Positions 1 through 11,793 of a stretch of DNA of 64,000 bases are shown one piece after another. This DNA comes from Dromaius novaehollandiae (lineage: Eukaryota; Chordata; Aves; Casuariiformes; Dromaiidae), in the NCBI RefSeq assembly GCF_036370855.1, contig NC_088101.1, positions 6,083,501 through 6,147,500 on the forward strand, given 5' to 3'. The notes beneath the pieces are model-generated. The model did not search any database. It was not told the DNA's origin and saw only the letters and a program-made list of their open reading frames with translations. A program made the position numbers and the translations under genes. Position 1 is the stretch's first letter. Each line of letters begins with the position of its first letter.

Positions 1-3000
1 GAAGGGCGGAAGGGCGGGCAGAAGGGCGGGCAGAAGGGCGGGCAGAAGGGCGGAAGGGCGGGCAGAAGGGCGGAAGGGCGGGCAGAAGGGCGGAAGGGCG
101 GGCGGAACGGCGGGCGGAAGGGCGGGCGGAAGGGCGGGCGGAAGGGCGGGCGGAAGGGCGGGCGGAAGGGCGGGCGGAAGGGCGGAAGGGCGGAAGGGCG
201 GAAGGGCGGGCGGAAGGGCGGAAGGGCGGAAGGGCGGAAGGGCGGAAGGGCGGAAGGGCGGAAGGGCGGAAGGGCGGGCGGAAGGGCGGGCGGAAGGGCG
301 GGCGGAAGGGCGGGCGGAAGGGCGGGCGGAAGGGCGGGCGGAAGGGCGGGCGGAAGGAAGGAAGTGCGGGCGGGCGGGCGGAAGAGCGGGCGGGCGGGCG
401 GAAGAGCGGGCGGGCGGGCGGAAGAGCGGGCGGGCGGGCGGGCGGAAGAGCGGGCGGGCGGAAGAGCGGGCGGGCGGAAGAGCGGGCGGGCGGGCGGGCG
501 GAAGGGCGGGCGGGCGGGCGGGCGGGCACAAGGGCGGAAGGGCGGGCGGAAGGGCGGAAGGGCGGGCGGAAGGGCGGAAGGGCGGGCGGAAGGGCGGGCG
601 GAAGGGCGGGCGGAAGGGCGGGCGGAAGGGCGGGCGGAAGGGCGGGCGGAAGGGCGGGCGGAAGGGCAGAAGGGCGGAACGGCGGAAGGGCGGAAGGGCG
701 GAAGGGCGGAAGGGCGGAAGGGCGGGCGGAAGGGCGGGCGGAAGGGCGGGCGGAAGGGCGGGCGGAAGGGCGGAAGGGCGGGCGGAAGGGCGGGCGGAAG
801 GGCGGGCGGAAGGGCGGGCGGAAGGGCGGAAGGGCGGAAGGGCGGAAGGGCGGAAGGGCGGAAGGGCGGAAGGGCGGGCGGAAGAGCGGAAGGGCGGGCG
901 GAAGGGCGGGCGGAAGGGCGGGCGGAAGGGCGGGCGGAAGGGCGGGCGGAAGGGCGGGCGGAAGGGCGGGCGGAAGGAAGGAAGTGCGGGCGGGCGGGCG
1001 GAAGGAAGGAAGTGCGGGCGGGCGGGCGGAAGAGCGGGCGGGCGGGCGGAAGAGCGGGCGGGCGGGCGGAAGAGCGGGCGGGCGGGCGGAAGAGCGGGCG
1101 GGCGGGCGGATGGGCGGAAGGGCGGGCGGAAGAGCGGGCGGGCGGGCGGAAGAGCGGGCGGGCGGGCGGGCGGAAGAGCGGGCGGGCGGGCGGGCGGAAG
1201 AGCGGGCGGGCGGGCGGGCGGAAGAGCGGGCGGGCGGGCGGAAGAGCGGGCGGGCGGGCGGGCGGGCGGGCGGAAGGGCGGGCGGAAGAAAGGGCGGGCG
1301 GAAGAAAGGGCGGGCGGAAGAAAGGGCGGGCGGGCGGGCGGAAGAAAGGGCGGGCGGGCGGGCGGAAGAGCGGGCGGGCGGGCGGAAGGGCGGGCGGAAG
1401 GGCGGGCGGGCGGGCGGAAGGGCGGGCGGAAGGGCGGGCGGAAGGGCGGGCGGAAGGGCGGGCGGAAGAAAGGGCGGGCGGGCGGAAGAAAGGGCGCGCG
1501 GGCGGAAGAAAGGGCGCGCGGGCGGAAGAAAGGGCGCGCGGGCGGAAGAAAGGGCGGGCGGGCGGAAGAAAGGGCGGGCGGGCGGAAGAAAGGGCGGGCG
1601 GGCGGAAGAAAGGGCGGGCGGGCGGGCGGAAGAAAGGGCGGGCGGGCGGGCGAAAGGGCGGGCGGGCGGGCGGGCGAAAGGGCGGGCGGGCGGGCGGGCG
1701 GGCGGAAGGGCGGGCGGGCGGGCGGAAGAGCGGGCGGGCGGGCGGAAGAAAGGGCGGGCGGGCGGAAGAAAGGGCGGGCGGGCGGGCGGAAGAGCGGGCG
1801 GGCGGGCGGGCGGAAGAGCGGGCGGGCGGGCGGGCGGAAGGGCGGGCGGGCGGGCGGGCGGAAGAAAGGGCGGGCGGGCGGAAGGGCGGGCGGGCGGAAG
1901 GGCGGAAGAAAGGGCGGGCGGGCGGAAGAAAGGGCGGGCGGGCGGAAGAAAGGGCGGGCGGGCGGGCGGAAGAAAGGGCGGGCGGGCGGAAGGGCGGGCG
2001 GGCGGAAGGGCGGGCGGGCGGGCGGAAGGGCGGGCGGGCGGGCGGAAGAAAGGGCGGGCGGGCGGAAGAGCGGGCGGGCGGGCGGAAGAGCGGGCGGGCG
2101 GGCGGAAGAGCGGGCGGGCGGAAGAGCGGGCGGGCGGGCGGGCGGAAGAGCGGGTGGGCGGGCGGGCGGAAGAGCGGGCGGAAGAGCGGAAGGGCGGGCG
2201 GAAGGGCGGAAGGGCGGGCGGAAGGGCGGAAGGGCGGAAGGGCGGGCGGAAGGGCGGGCGGAAGGGTGGGCGGAAGGGCGGGCGGAAGGGCGGGCGGAAG
2301 GGCGGGCGGGCGGGCGGAAGAGCGGGCGGGCGGGCGGAAGAGCGGGCGGGCGGGCGGAAGGGCGGGCGGGCGGGCGGAAGGGCGGGCGGGCGGGCGGGCG
2401 GAAGGGCGGGCGGAAGGGCGGGCGGGCGGAAGGGCGGGCGGAAGGGCGGGCGGAAGGGCGGGCGGAAGGGCGGGCGGAAGGGCGGAAGAGCGGGCGGGCG
2501 GGCGGGCGGAAGAGCGGGCGGGCTGGCGGGCGGGCGGAAGAGCGGGCGGGCGGGCGGGCGGAAGAGCGGGCGGGCGGGCGGGCGGGCGGAAGTGCGGGCG
2601 GGCGGGCGGGCGGAAGAGCGGGCGGGCGGGCGGGCAGAAGAGCGGGCGGGCGGGCGGGCGGAAGAGCGGGCGGGCGGGCGGGCGGGCGGAAGAGCGGGCG
2701 GGCGGGCGGGCGGGCGGAAGGGCGGGCGGAAGGGCGGGCGGAAGGGCGGAAGAAAGGGCGGGCGGGCGGGCGGAAGAAAGGGCGGGCGGGCGGGCGGGCG
2801 GAAGAAAGGGCGGGCGGGCGGAAGGGCGGGCGGGCGGGCGGGCGGGCGGGCGGATGGGCGGGCGGAAGGGCGGGCGGAAGGGCGGGCGGAAGGGCGGGCG
2901 GAAGGGCGGGCGGAAGGGCGGAAGAAAGGGCGGAAGAAAGGGCGGGCGGGCGGAAGAAAGGGCGGGCGGGCGGGCGGGCGGGCGGAAGAAAGGGCGGGCG

Positions 3001-6000
3001 GGCGGGCGGGCGGAAGAAAGGGCGGGCGGGCGGGCGGGCGGGCGGGCGGAAGAAAGGGCGGGCGGGCGGAAGAAAGGGCGGGCGGGCGGAAGAAAGGGCG
3101 GGCGGAAGAAAGGGCGGGCGGAAGAAAGGGCGGGCGGAAGAAAGGGCGGGCGGAAGAAAGGGCGGGCGGAAGAAAGGGCGGGCGGAAGAAAGGGCGGGCG
3201 GAAGAAAGGGCGGGCGGAAGAAAGGGCGGGCGGAAGAAAGGGCGGGCGGAAGAAAGGGCGGGCGGAAGAAAGGGCGGGCGGGCGGGCGGGCGGGCGGAAG
3301 AAAGGGCGGGCGGAAGAAAGGGCGGGCGGAAGAAAGGGCGGGCGGGCGGGCGGGCGGAAGAAAGGGCGGGCGGGCGGGCGGGCGGAAGAAAGGGCGGGCG
3401 GGCGGGCGGGCGGGCGGAAGAAAGGGCGGGCGGGCGGGCGGGCGGAAGAAAGGGCGGGCGGAAGAAAGGGCGGAAGAAAGGGCGGGCGGGCGGGCGGGCG
3501 GGCGGAAGAAAGGGCGGGCGGAAGAAAGGGCGGGCGGAAGAAAGGGCGGGCGGGCGGGCGGAAGAAAGGGCGGGCGGGCGGGCGGGCGGGCGGAAGAAAG
3601 GGCGGGCGGAAGAAAGGGCGGGCGGAAGAAAGGGCGGGCGGGCGGGCGGGCGGAAGAAAGGGCGGGCGGAAGAAAGGGCGGGCGGAAGAAAGGGCGGGCG
3701 GAAGAAAGGGCGGGCGGAAGAAAGGGCGGGCGGAAGAAAGGGCGGGCGGGCGGAAGAGCGGGCGGAAGAAAGGGCGGGCGGGCGGAAGAGCGGGCGGGCG
3801 GGCGGAAGAGCGGGCGGGCGGAAGAGCGGGCGGGCGGAAGAGCGGGCGGGCGGAAGAGCGGGCGGGCGGGCGGGCGGGCGGAAGGGCGGGCGGGCGGGCG
3901 GAAGGGCGGAAGGGCGGGCGGAAGGGCGGAAGGGCGGGCGGAAGGGCGGAAGGGCGGAAGGGCGGAAGGGCGGAAGGGCGGAAGGGCGGAAGGGCGGAAG
4001 GGCGGAAGGGCGGAAGGGCGGGCGGAAGGGCGGAAGGGCGGGCGGAAGGGCGGGCGGAAGGGCGGGCGGAAGGGCGGGCGGAAGGGCGGGCGGAAGGGCG
4101 GGCGGAAGGGCGGGCGGGCGGGCGGAAGGGCGGGCGGAAGGGCGGGCGGAAGGGCGGAAGGGCGGAAGGGCGGAAGGGCGGAAGGGCGGAAGGGCGGGCG
4201 GAAGGGCGGAAGGGCGGAAGGGCGGGCGGAAGGGCGGGCGGAAGGGCGGGCGGAAGGGCGGGCGGAAGGAAGGAAGAGCGGGCGGGCGGGCGGAAGAGCG
4301 GGCGGGCGGGCGGAAGAGCGGGCGGGCGGGCGGAAGAGCGGGCGGGCGGGCGGAAGAGCGGGCGGGCGGGCGGGCGGAAGGGCGGGCGGGCGGGCGGGCG
4401 GAAGAGCGGGCGGGCGGGCGGAAGAGCGGGCGGGCGGGCGGGCGGAAGAGCGGGCGGGCGGGCGGGCGGAAGAGCGGGCGGGCGGGCGGGCGGAAGAGCG
4501 GGCGGGCGGGCGGAAGAGCGGGCGGGCGGGCGGAAGAGCGGGCGGGCGGGCGGGCGGAAGAGCGGGCGGGCGGGCGGGCGGAAGGGCGGGCGGGCGGGCG
4601 GAAGGGCGGGCGGAGGGCGGGCGGGCGGGCGGAAGAGCGGGCGGGCGGGCGGGCGGGCGGAAGAGCGGGCGGGCGGGCGGGCGGGCGGAAGAGCGGGCGG
4701 GCGGGCGGGCGGAAGAGCGGGCGGGCGGGCGGGCAGGCGGAAGGGCGGGAGGGCGGGCGGAAGGGCGGGCGGAAGGGCGGGCGGAAGGGCGGGCGGGCGG
4801 GCGGAAGAAAGGGCGGGCGGGCGGGCGGGCGGAAGAAAGGGCGGGCGGGCGGGCGGGCGGAAGAAAGGGCGGGCGGGCGGAAGAAAGGGCGGGCGGGCGG
4901 AAGGGCGGGCGGGCGGGCGGAAGAGCGGGCGGGCGGGGGGGGGAAGGGCGGGCGGGCGGGCGGGCGGAAGGGCGGGCGGGCGGGCGGGCGGAAGGGCGGG
5001 CGGGCGGGCGGAAGGGCGGGCGGACGAAAGGGCGGGCGGGCGGGCGGGCGGGCGGAAGAAAGGGCGGGCGGGCGGGCGGGCGGGCGGAAGAAAGGGCGGG
5101 CGGGCGGGCGGAAGTAAGGGCGGGCGGGCTGGCGGGCGGGCGGAAGAAAGGGCGGGCGGGCGGGCGGGCGGGCGGAAGAAAGGGCGGGCGGGCGGGCGGG
5201 CGGGCGGAAGAAAGGGCGGGCGGGCGGGCGGGCGGAAGAAAGGGCGGGCGGGCGGGCGGGCGGGCGGAAGAAAGGGCGGGCGGGCGGGCGGGCGGAAGAA
5301 AGGGCGGGCGGGCGGGCGGGCGGGCGGAAGAAAGGGCGGGCGGAAGAAAGGGCGGGCGGGCGGGCGGGCGGGCGGAAGAAAGGGCGGGCGGGCGGGCGGG
5401 CGGGCGGGCGGAAGAAAGGGCGGGCGGGCGGGCGGAAGAAAGGGCGGGCGGGCTGGCGGGCGGGCGGAAGAAAGGGCGGGCGGGCGGGCGGGCGGGCGGA
5501 AGAAAGGGCGGGCGGGCGGGCGGGCGGGCGGAAGAAAGGGCGGGCGGGCGGGCGGGCGGAAGAAAGGGCGGGCGGGCGGGCGGGCGGGCGGAAGAAAGGG
5601 CGGGCGGGCGGGCGGGCGGAAGAAAGGGCGGGCGGGCGGGCGGGCGGGCGGAAGAAAGGGCGGGCGGGCGGGCGGGCGGGCGGAAGAAAGGGCGGGCGGG
5701 CGGGCGGAAGAAAGGGCGGGCGGAAGAAAGGGCGGGCGGAAGAAAGGGCGGGCGGAAGAAAGGGCGGGCGGAAGAAAGGGCGGGCGGAAGAAAGGGCGGG
5801 CGGAAGAAAGGGCGGGCGGAAGAAAGGGCGGGCGGAAGAAAGGGCGGGCGGAAGAAAGGGCGGGCGGAAGAAAGGGCGGGCGGAAGAAAGGGCGGGCGGA
5901 AGAAAGGGCGGGCGGAAGAAAGGGCGGGCGGAAGAAAGGGCGGGCGGAAGAAAGGGCGGGCGGAAGAAAGGGCGGGCGGGCGGAAGAAAGGGCGGGCGGG

Positions 6001-9000
6001 CGGAAGAAAGGGCGGGCGGGCGGAAGAAAGGGCGGGCGGGCGGGCGGGCGGGCGGAAGAAAGGGCGGGCGGGCGGGCGGGCGGGCGGAAGAAAGGGCGGG
6101 CGGAAGAAAGGGCGGGCGGAAGAAAGGGCGGGCGGAAGAAAGGGCGGGCGGAAGAAAGGGCGGGCGGAAGAAAGGGCGGGCGGGCGGAAGAAAGGGCGGG
6201 CGGGCGGGCGGGCGGGCGGAAGAAAGGGCGGGCGGGCGGGCGGGCGGGCGGAAGAAAGGGCGGGCGGGCGGAAGAAAGGGCGGGCGGGCGGAAGAAAGGG
6301 CGGGCGGGCGGAAGAAAGGGCGGGCGGGCGGAAGAAAGGGCGGGCGGGCGGAAGAAAGGGCGGGCGGGCGGAAGAAAGGGCGGGCGGGCGGGCGGGCGGA
6401 AGAAAGGGCGGGCGGGCGGAAGAAAGGGCGGGCGGGCGGGCGGGCGGGCGGAAGAAAGGGCGGGCGGGCGGGCGGGCGGGCGGAAGAAAGGGCGGGCGGA
6501 AGAAAGGGCGGGCGGAAGAAAGGGCGGGCGGAAGAAAGGGCGGGCGGAAGAAAGGGCGGGCGGGCGGGCGGAAGAAAGGGCGGGCGGGCGGGCGGAAGAA
6601 AGGGCGGGCGGGCGGGCGGAAGAAAGGGCGGGCGGGCGGGCGGGCGGGCGGAAGAAAGGGCGGGCGGGCGGAAGAAAGGGCGGAAGAAAGGGCGGGCGGG
6701 CGCGCGGGCGGGCGGAAGAAAGGGCGGGCGGGCGGAAGAAAGGGCGGGCGGGCGGAAGAAAGGGCGGGCGGGCGGAAGAAAGGGCGGGCGGAAGAAAGGG
6801 CGGGCGGAAGAAAGGGCGGGCGGAAGAAAGGGCGGGCGGAAGAAAGGGCGGGCGGAAGAAAGGGCGGGCGGAAGAAAGGGCGGGCGGAAGAAAGGGCGGG
6901 CGGAAGAAAGGGCGGGCGGAAGAAAGGGCGGGCGGAAGAAAGGGCGGGCGGAAGAAAGGGCGGGCGGAAGAAAGGGCGGGCGGAAGAAAGGGCGGAAGAA
7001 AGGGCGGAAGAAAGGGCGGAAGAAAGGGCGGAAGAAAGGGCGGGCGGGTGGGCGGAAGAAAGGGCGGAAGAAAGGGCGGAAGAAAGGGCGGGCGGGTGGG
7101 CGGAAGAAAGGGCGGAAGAAAGGGCGGGCGGGTGGGCGGAAGAAAGGGCGGAAGAAAGGGCGGAAGAAAGGGCGGAAGAAAGGGCGGGCGGGTGGGCGGA
7201 AGAAAGGGCGGAAGAAAGGGCGGGCGGAAGAAAGGGCGGAAGAAAGGGCGGGCGGAAGAAAGGGCGGAAGAAAGGGCGGAAGAAAGGGCGGAAGAAAGGG
7301 CGGAAGAAAGGGCGGAAGAAAGGGCGGAAGAAAGGGCGGAAGAAAGGGCGGGTGGGCGGAAGAAAGGGCGGAAGAAAGGGCGGGTGGGCGGAAGAAAGGG
7401 CGGAAGAAAGGGCGGGCGGGTGGGCGGAAGAAAGGGCGGAAGAAAGGGCGGAAGAAAGGGCGGGCGGGTGGGCGGAAGAAAGGGCGGAAGAAAGGGCGGA
7501 AGAAAGGGCGGGCGGGTGGGCGGAAGAAAGGGCGGAAGAAAGGGCGGGCGGGTGGGCGGAAGAAAGGGCGGAAGAAAGGGCGGGCGGGTGGGCGGAAGAA
7601 AGGGCGGAAGAAAGGGCGGGCGGGTGGGCGGAAGAAAGGGCGGAAGAAAGGGCGGGCGGGTGGGCGGAAGAAAGGGCGGAAGAAAGGGCGGAAGAAAGGG
7701 CGGGCGGGTGGGCGGAAGAAAGGGCGGAAGAAAGGGCGGAAGAAAGGGCGGGCGGGTGGGCGGAAGAAAGGGCGGAAGAAAGGGCGGGCGGGTGGGCGGA
7801 AGAAAGGGCGGAAGAAAGGGCGGGCGGGTGGGCGGAAGAAAGGCGGAAGAAAGGGCGGGCGGGTGGGCCGGAAGAAAGGGCGGAAGAAAGGGCGGGCGGG
7901 TGGGCGGAAGAAAGGGCGGAAGAAAGGGCGGGCGGAAGAAAGGGCGGGCGGGTGGGCGGAAGAAAGGGCGGAAGAAAGGGCGGAAGAAAGGGCGGAAGAA
8001 AGGGCGGAAGAAAGGGCGGGCGGGTGGGCGGAAGAAAGGGCGGAAGAAAGGCGGAAGAAAGGGCGGGCGGGTGGGCGGAAGAAAGGGCGGAAGAAAGGGC
8101 GGGCGGGTGGGCGGAAGAAAGGGCGGAAGAAAGGGCGGGCGGGTGGGCGGAAGAAAGGGCGGAAGAAGGGCGGGCGGGTGGGCGGAAGAAAGGGCGGAAG
8201 AAAGGGCGGGCGGAAGAAAGGGCGGGCGGAAGAAAGGGCGGGCGGAAGAAAGGGCGGGCGGAAGAAAGGGCGGGCGGAAGAAAGGGCGGGCGGAAGAAAG
8301 GGCGGGCGGAAGAAAGGGCGGGCGGAAGAAAGGGCGGGCGGAAGAAAGGGCGGGCGGAAGAAAGGGCGGGCGGAAGAAGGGCGGGCGGAAGAAAGGGCGG
8401 GCGGAAGAAAGGGCGGGCGGAAGAAAGGGCGGGCGGGGAAGAAAGGGCGGGCGGGCGGAAGAAAGGGCGGGCGGGCGGAAGAAAGGGCGGGCGGGCGGAA
8501 GAAAGGGCGGGCGGGCGGAAGAAAGGGCGGGCGGGCGGAAGAAAGGGCGGGCGGGCGGAAGAAAGGCGGCGGGCGGGCGGGCGGGCGGAAGGGTGGGCGG
8601 GCGGGCGGGCGGGCGGGCGGAAGAAAGGGCGGGCGGGCGGGCGGAAGAAAGGGCGGGCGGGCGGGCGGAAGGGCGGGCGGGCGGGCGGAAGAAAGGGCGG
8701 AAGAAAGGGCGGAAGAAAGGGCGGAAGAAAGGGCGGGCGGGCGGAAGAAAGGGCGGGCGGGCGGGCGGAAGAAAGGGCGGGCGGGCGGGCGGGCGGAAGA
8801 AAGGGCGGGCGGGCGGGCGGGCGGCGGAAGAAAGGGCGGGCGGGCGGGCGGGCGGGCGGGCGGAAGAAAGGGCGGGCGGGCGGGCGGGCGGGCGGAAGAA
8901 AGGGCGGGCGGGCGGGCGGGCGGGCGGCGGAAGAAAGGGCGGGCGGGCGGGCGGAAGAAAGGGCGGGCGGGCGGGCGGGCGGAAGAAAGGGCGGGCGGAA

Positions 9001-9125
9001 GAAAGGGCGGGCGGGCGGGCGGGCGGAAGAAAGGGCGGGCGGAAGAAAGGGCGGAAGAAAGGGCGGGCGGGCGGGCGGAAGAAAGGGCGGGCGGGCGGAA
9101 GAAAGGGCGGGCGGGCGGGCGGAAG
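1..9125. repeat. GC-rich satellite array 1, GGGCGG/GGAAG type
   Basis: The whole stretch is built from a few short words: GGGCGGAA, GGGCGGGCGGAA, GAAGAGCGGGCGGGCG and GAAGAAAGGGCGGGCG (16 bp). They are arranged in blocks where one word dominates. The first ~360 bases are mainly GAAGGGCGG units. GAAGAGCGGGCGG units are frequent from ~364. The 16-bp GAAGAAAGGGCGGGCG word dominates much of 2,900-7,000. T is almost absent, so stop codons are nearly absent on the + strand and the array is open in several frames by composition alone. Runs such as GGGCGGGCGGGCGGGC give four G-tracts with one-base loops, the classic G-quadruplex pattern. Every GGGCGG is also an Sp1/KLF-type core and every CGGAAG an ETS-type core. 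No gene is supported here. The left edge lies outside the window. Confidence 0.93.
7040..8215. repeat. 36-bp sub-block of satellite array 1 marked by GGGTGGG
   Basis: Within array 1 this block adds a regular longer period. Each unit has one GGGTGGGCGG followed by two GAAGAAAGGGCGG words and a GGC, 36 bp in the commonest form, with variants holding three or more GAAGAAAGGGCGG words. The T in GGGTGGG occurs only sporadically in the array before ~7,040, so this is a separately amplified subfamily. Because 36 is a multiple of three, the spurious reading frame shows a clean 12-residue repeat here. Confidence 0.75.
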
Positions 9126-11793
9126 GGCCACGGCCAGGGCAGGCGGGCAGAAGGAAGGAAGGAAGGGCGGGCCATGGCCTGGGCGGGCGGGCAGAAGGAA
9201 GGAAGGGCGGGCGGGCAGAAGTAAGGAAGGGCGGGCCACGGCCAGGGCGGGCGGGCAGAAGGAAGGAAGGAAGCAAGGGCCACGGCCAGGGCGGGCGGGC
9301 AGAAGGAAGGAAGGAAGGGCGGGCCACGGCCTGGGCGGGCGGGCAGAAGGAAGGAAGGGCGGGCCACGGCCTGGGCGGGCGGGCAGAAGGAAGGAAGGGC
9401 GGGCGGGCGGAAGGAAGGGCGGGCGGGCGGAAGGAAGGGCGGGCGGGCGGAAGGAAGGGCGGGCGGGCGGGCAGGCCACGGCCAGGGCGGGAGGGCAGAA
9501 GGAAGGGCGGGCGGGCGGGCGGACAGGGCGGAAGGAAGGGCGGGCGGGCGGGCGGAAGGAAGGAAGGAAAGGCGGGCGGGCGGAAGGAAGGAAGGAAAGG
9601 CGGGCGGAAGGAAGGAAGGAAGGAAAGGCGGGCGGAAGGAAGGAAGGAAGGAAGGAAGGAAGGAAGGAAGGAAGGGCCACGGCCAGAGTGGGCGGGCGGA
9701 AGGAAGGAAAGGCGGGCGGGCGGGCGGAAGGAAGGAAGGAAGGAAGGAAGGAAGGGCCACAGCCAGGGTGGGCGGGCGGAAGGAAGGGCGGGCGGGCCAC
9801 GGCCAGGGCGGGCCGAAGGAGGGAAGGAAGGAAGGGCCACGGCCAGGGCGGGCGGGCGGAAGGAAGGAAGGGCCACGGCCAGGGCGGGCCGAAGGAGGGA
9901 AGGAAGGAAGGGCCACGGCCAGGGCGGGCGGGCCACGGCCAGGGCGGGCGGGAGGGCGGAAGGAAGGAAGGGCGGGCCACGGCCAGGGCGGGCGGAAGGA
10001 AGGAAGGAAGGGCGGGCCACGGCCAGGCGCGGGCGGCGGAAGGAAGGAAGGAAGGGCGGGCCACGGCCAGGGCGGGCGGGCCACGGCCAGGCGGCGGGCG
10101 GGCCACGGCCAGGGCGGGCGGGCGGGCCACGGCCAGGGCGGGCGGGCGGGCCACGGCCAGGGCGGGCGGGCGGGCGGAAGGAAGGAAGGGCAGGCCACGG
10201 CCAGGGCGGGCGGGCGGGCGGAAGGAAGGAAGGGCGGGCCACGGCCACGGCCAGGGCGGGCGGGCGGGCGGAAGGAAGGAAGGGCGGGCCACGGCCAGGG
10301 CGGGCGGGCGGGCGGAAGGAAGGAAGGGCCACGGCCAGGGCGGGCGGAAGGAAGGAAGGAAGGAAGGGCCACGGCCAGGGCAGGCGGAAGGAAGGAAGGA
10401 AGGAAGGGCCACGGCCAGGGCAGGCGGAAGGAAGGAAGGAAGGGCCACGGCCAGGGCGGGCGGGCAGAAGGAAGGGCGGGCGGGCCACCGCCCAGGCAAG
10501 CGGAAGGAAGGGCAGGCGGGCCACCGCCCGGGCAGGCAGGCGGAAGGAAGGGCGGGCAGGCCACCGCCAGGGCGGGCGGGCCGAAGGAAGGGCGGGCAGG
10601 CCACCACCAGGGCAGGTGGAAGGATGGGCGGGCCACCACCAGGGCGGGCGGGTGGAAGGAAGGAAGGGCGGGCGGGCCACCGCCAGGGCAGGCGGGCGGA
10701 AGGAAGGGCGGGCAGGCCACCGCCACTGCCAGGGCAGGCAGGCAGAAGGAAGGGCCACAGCCAGGGCAGGCAGGCGGAATGAAGGAAGGGCCACAGCCAG
10801 GGCGGGCGGGCAGAAGGAAGGAAGGGCGGGCCATGGCCCGGGTGGGCGGGTGGGCCACGGCCAGGGCAGGTGGGCGGAAGGAAGGGTGGGCCACGGCCAG
10901 GGCGGGCAGGCGGAAGGAAGGAAGGAAGGAAGGGCCACGGCCAGGGCGGGCGGGTGGGCAGAAGGAAGGAAGGGCCACGGCCAGGGCGGGCGGGCGGGCG
11001 GGCGGAAGGTAGGAAGGGCCACGGCCAGGGCGGGCGGGCGGAAGGTAGGAAGGAAGGGCCACGGCCAGGGTGGGCGGGCGGAAGGGCCACGGCCAGGGCG
11101 GGCGGGCGGAAGGAAGGGCCACGGCCAGGGCGGGCGGGCGGAAGGAAGGAAGTGCCACGGCCAGGGCGGGCGGGCAGAAGGAAGGGCCACGGCCAGGGCA
11201 GGCGGAAGGGCCACCACCAGGGCGGGCGGAAGGGCGGGCGGGCAGAAGGGCCACCACCAGGGCGGGCGGGCAGAAGGGCCACCACCAGGGCGGGCGGAAG
11301 GGCGGGCGGGTGGGCGGAATGGCCACGACCAGGGCGGGCGGAAGGGTGGGCAGGCAGAAGGGCCACGACCATGGTGGGTGGGCAGAAGGGCCACGGCCAG
11401 GGCGGGCAGGCGGGCAGAAGGGCCACAACCAGGGCGGGCGGGCGGGCGGGCAGAAGGGCCACTGCCAGGGCGGGCGGGCCACTGCCCAGGCAGGTGGAAG
11501 GAAGGGCAGGCGGGCCACCGCCCGGGCAGGCAGGCGGAAGGAAGGGCGGGCAGGCCACCGCCAGGGCGGGCGGGCCGAAGGAAGGGCGGGCAGGCCACCA
11601 CCAGGGCAGGTGGAAGGATGGGCGGGCCACCACCAGGGCGGGCGGGTGGAAGGAAGGAAGGGCGGGCAGGCCACCGCCAGGGCGGGCGGAAGGAAGGGCG
11701 GGCGGGCCACCGCCACTGCCAGGGCAGGCAGGCAGAAGGAGGGGCCACAGCCAGGGCAGGCAGGCGGAATGAAGGAAGGGCCACAGCCAGGGC
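9126..11793. repeat. Satellite array 1, longer GGGCCACGGCCAGGG units
   Basis: From 9,126 the array changes to units of roughly 25-50 bp. They combine GGGCCACGGCCAGGGCGG with GGCGGGCGGAAGGAAGG spacers, and the GGAA part expands to an almost pure (GGAA)n run near 9,634-9,677. From about 10,470 the core drifts to CCACCGCC and CCACCACC variants. A block of about 330 bp around 10,470-10,810 is repeated at about 11,465-11,797. The landmark AGGTGGAAGGATGGG recurs at about 10,614 and 11,608, a higher-order spacing of about 994 bp. The array ends at about 11,793, where ordinary sequence begins. The last ~200 bp closely match the end of array 2 (28,660-28,880). Confidence 0.9.

Noticed and set aside
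364-10782. A 3,472-codon open frame (Arg/Gly/Ala/Glu/Lys repeats) across array 1, with other long frames nested in it
   Set aside because: The satellite almost lacks T, so stops hardly occur in any forward frame. Several frames are open at once, the repeat phase rotates through all frames, and there are no splice or promoter signals. It is a composition artefact.
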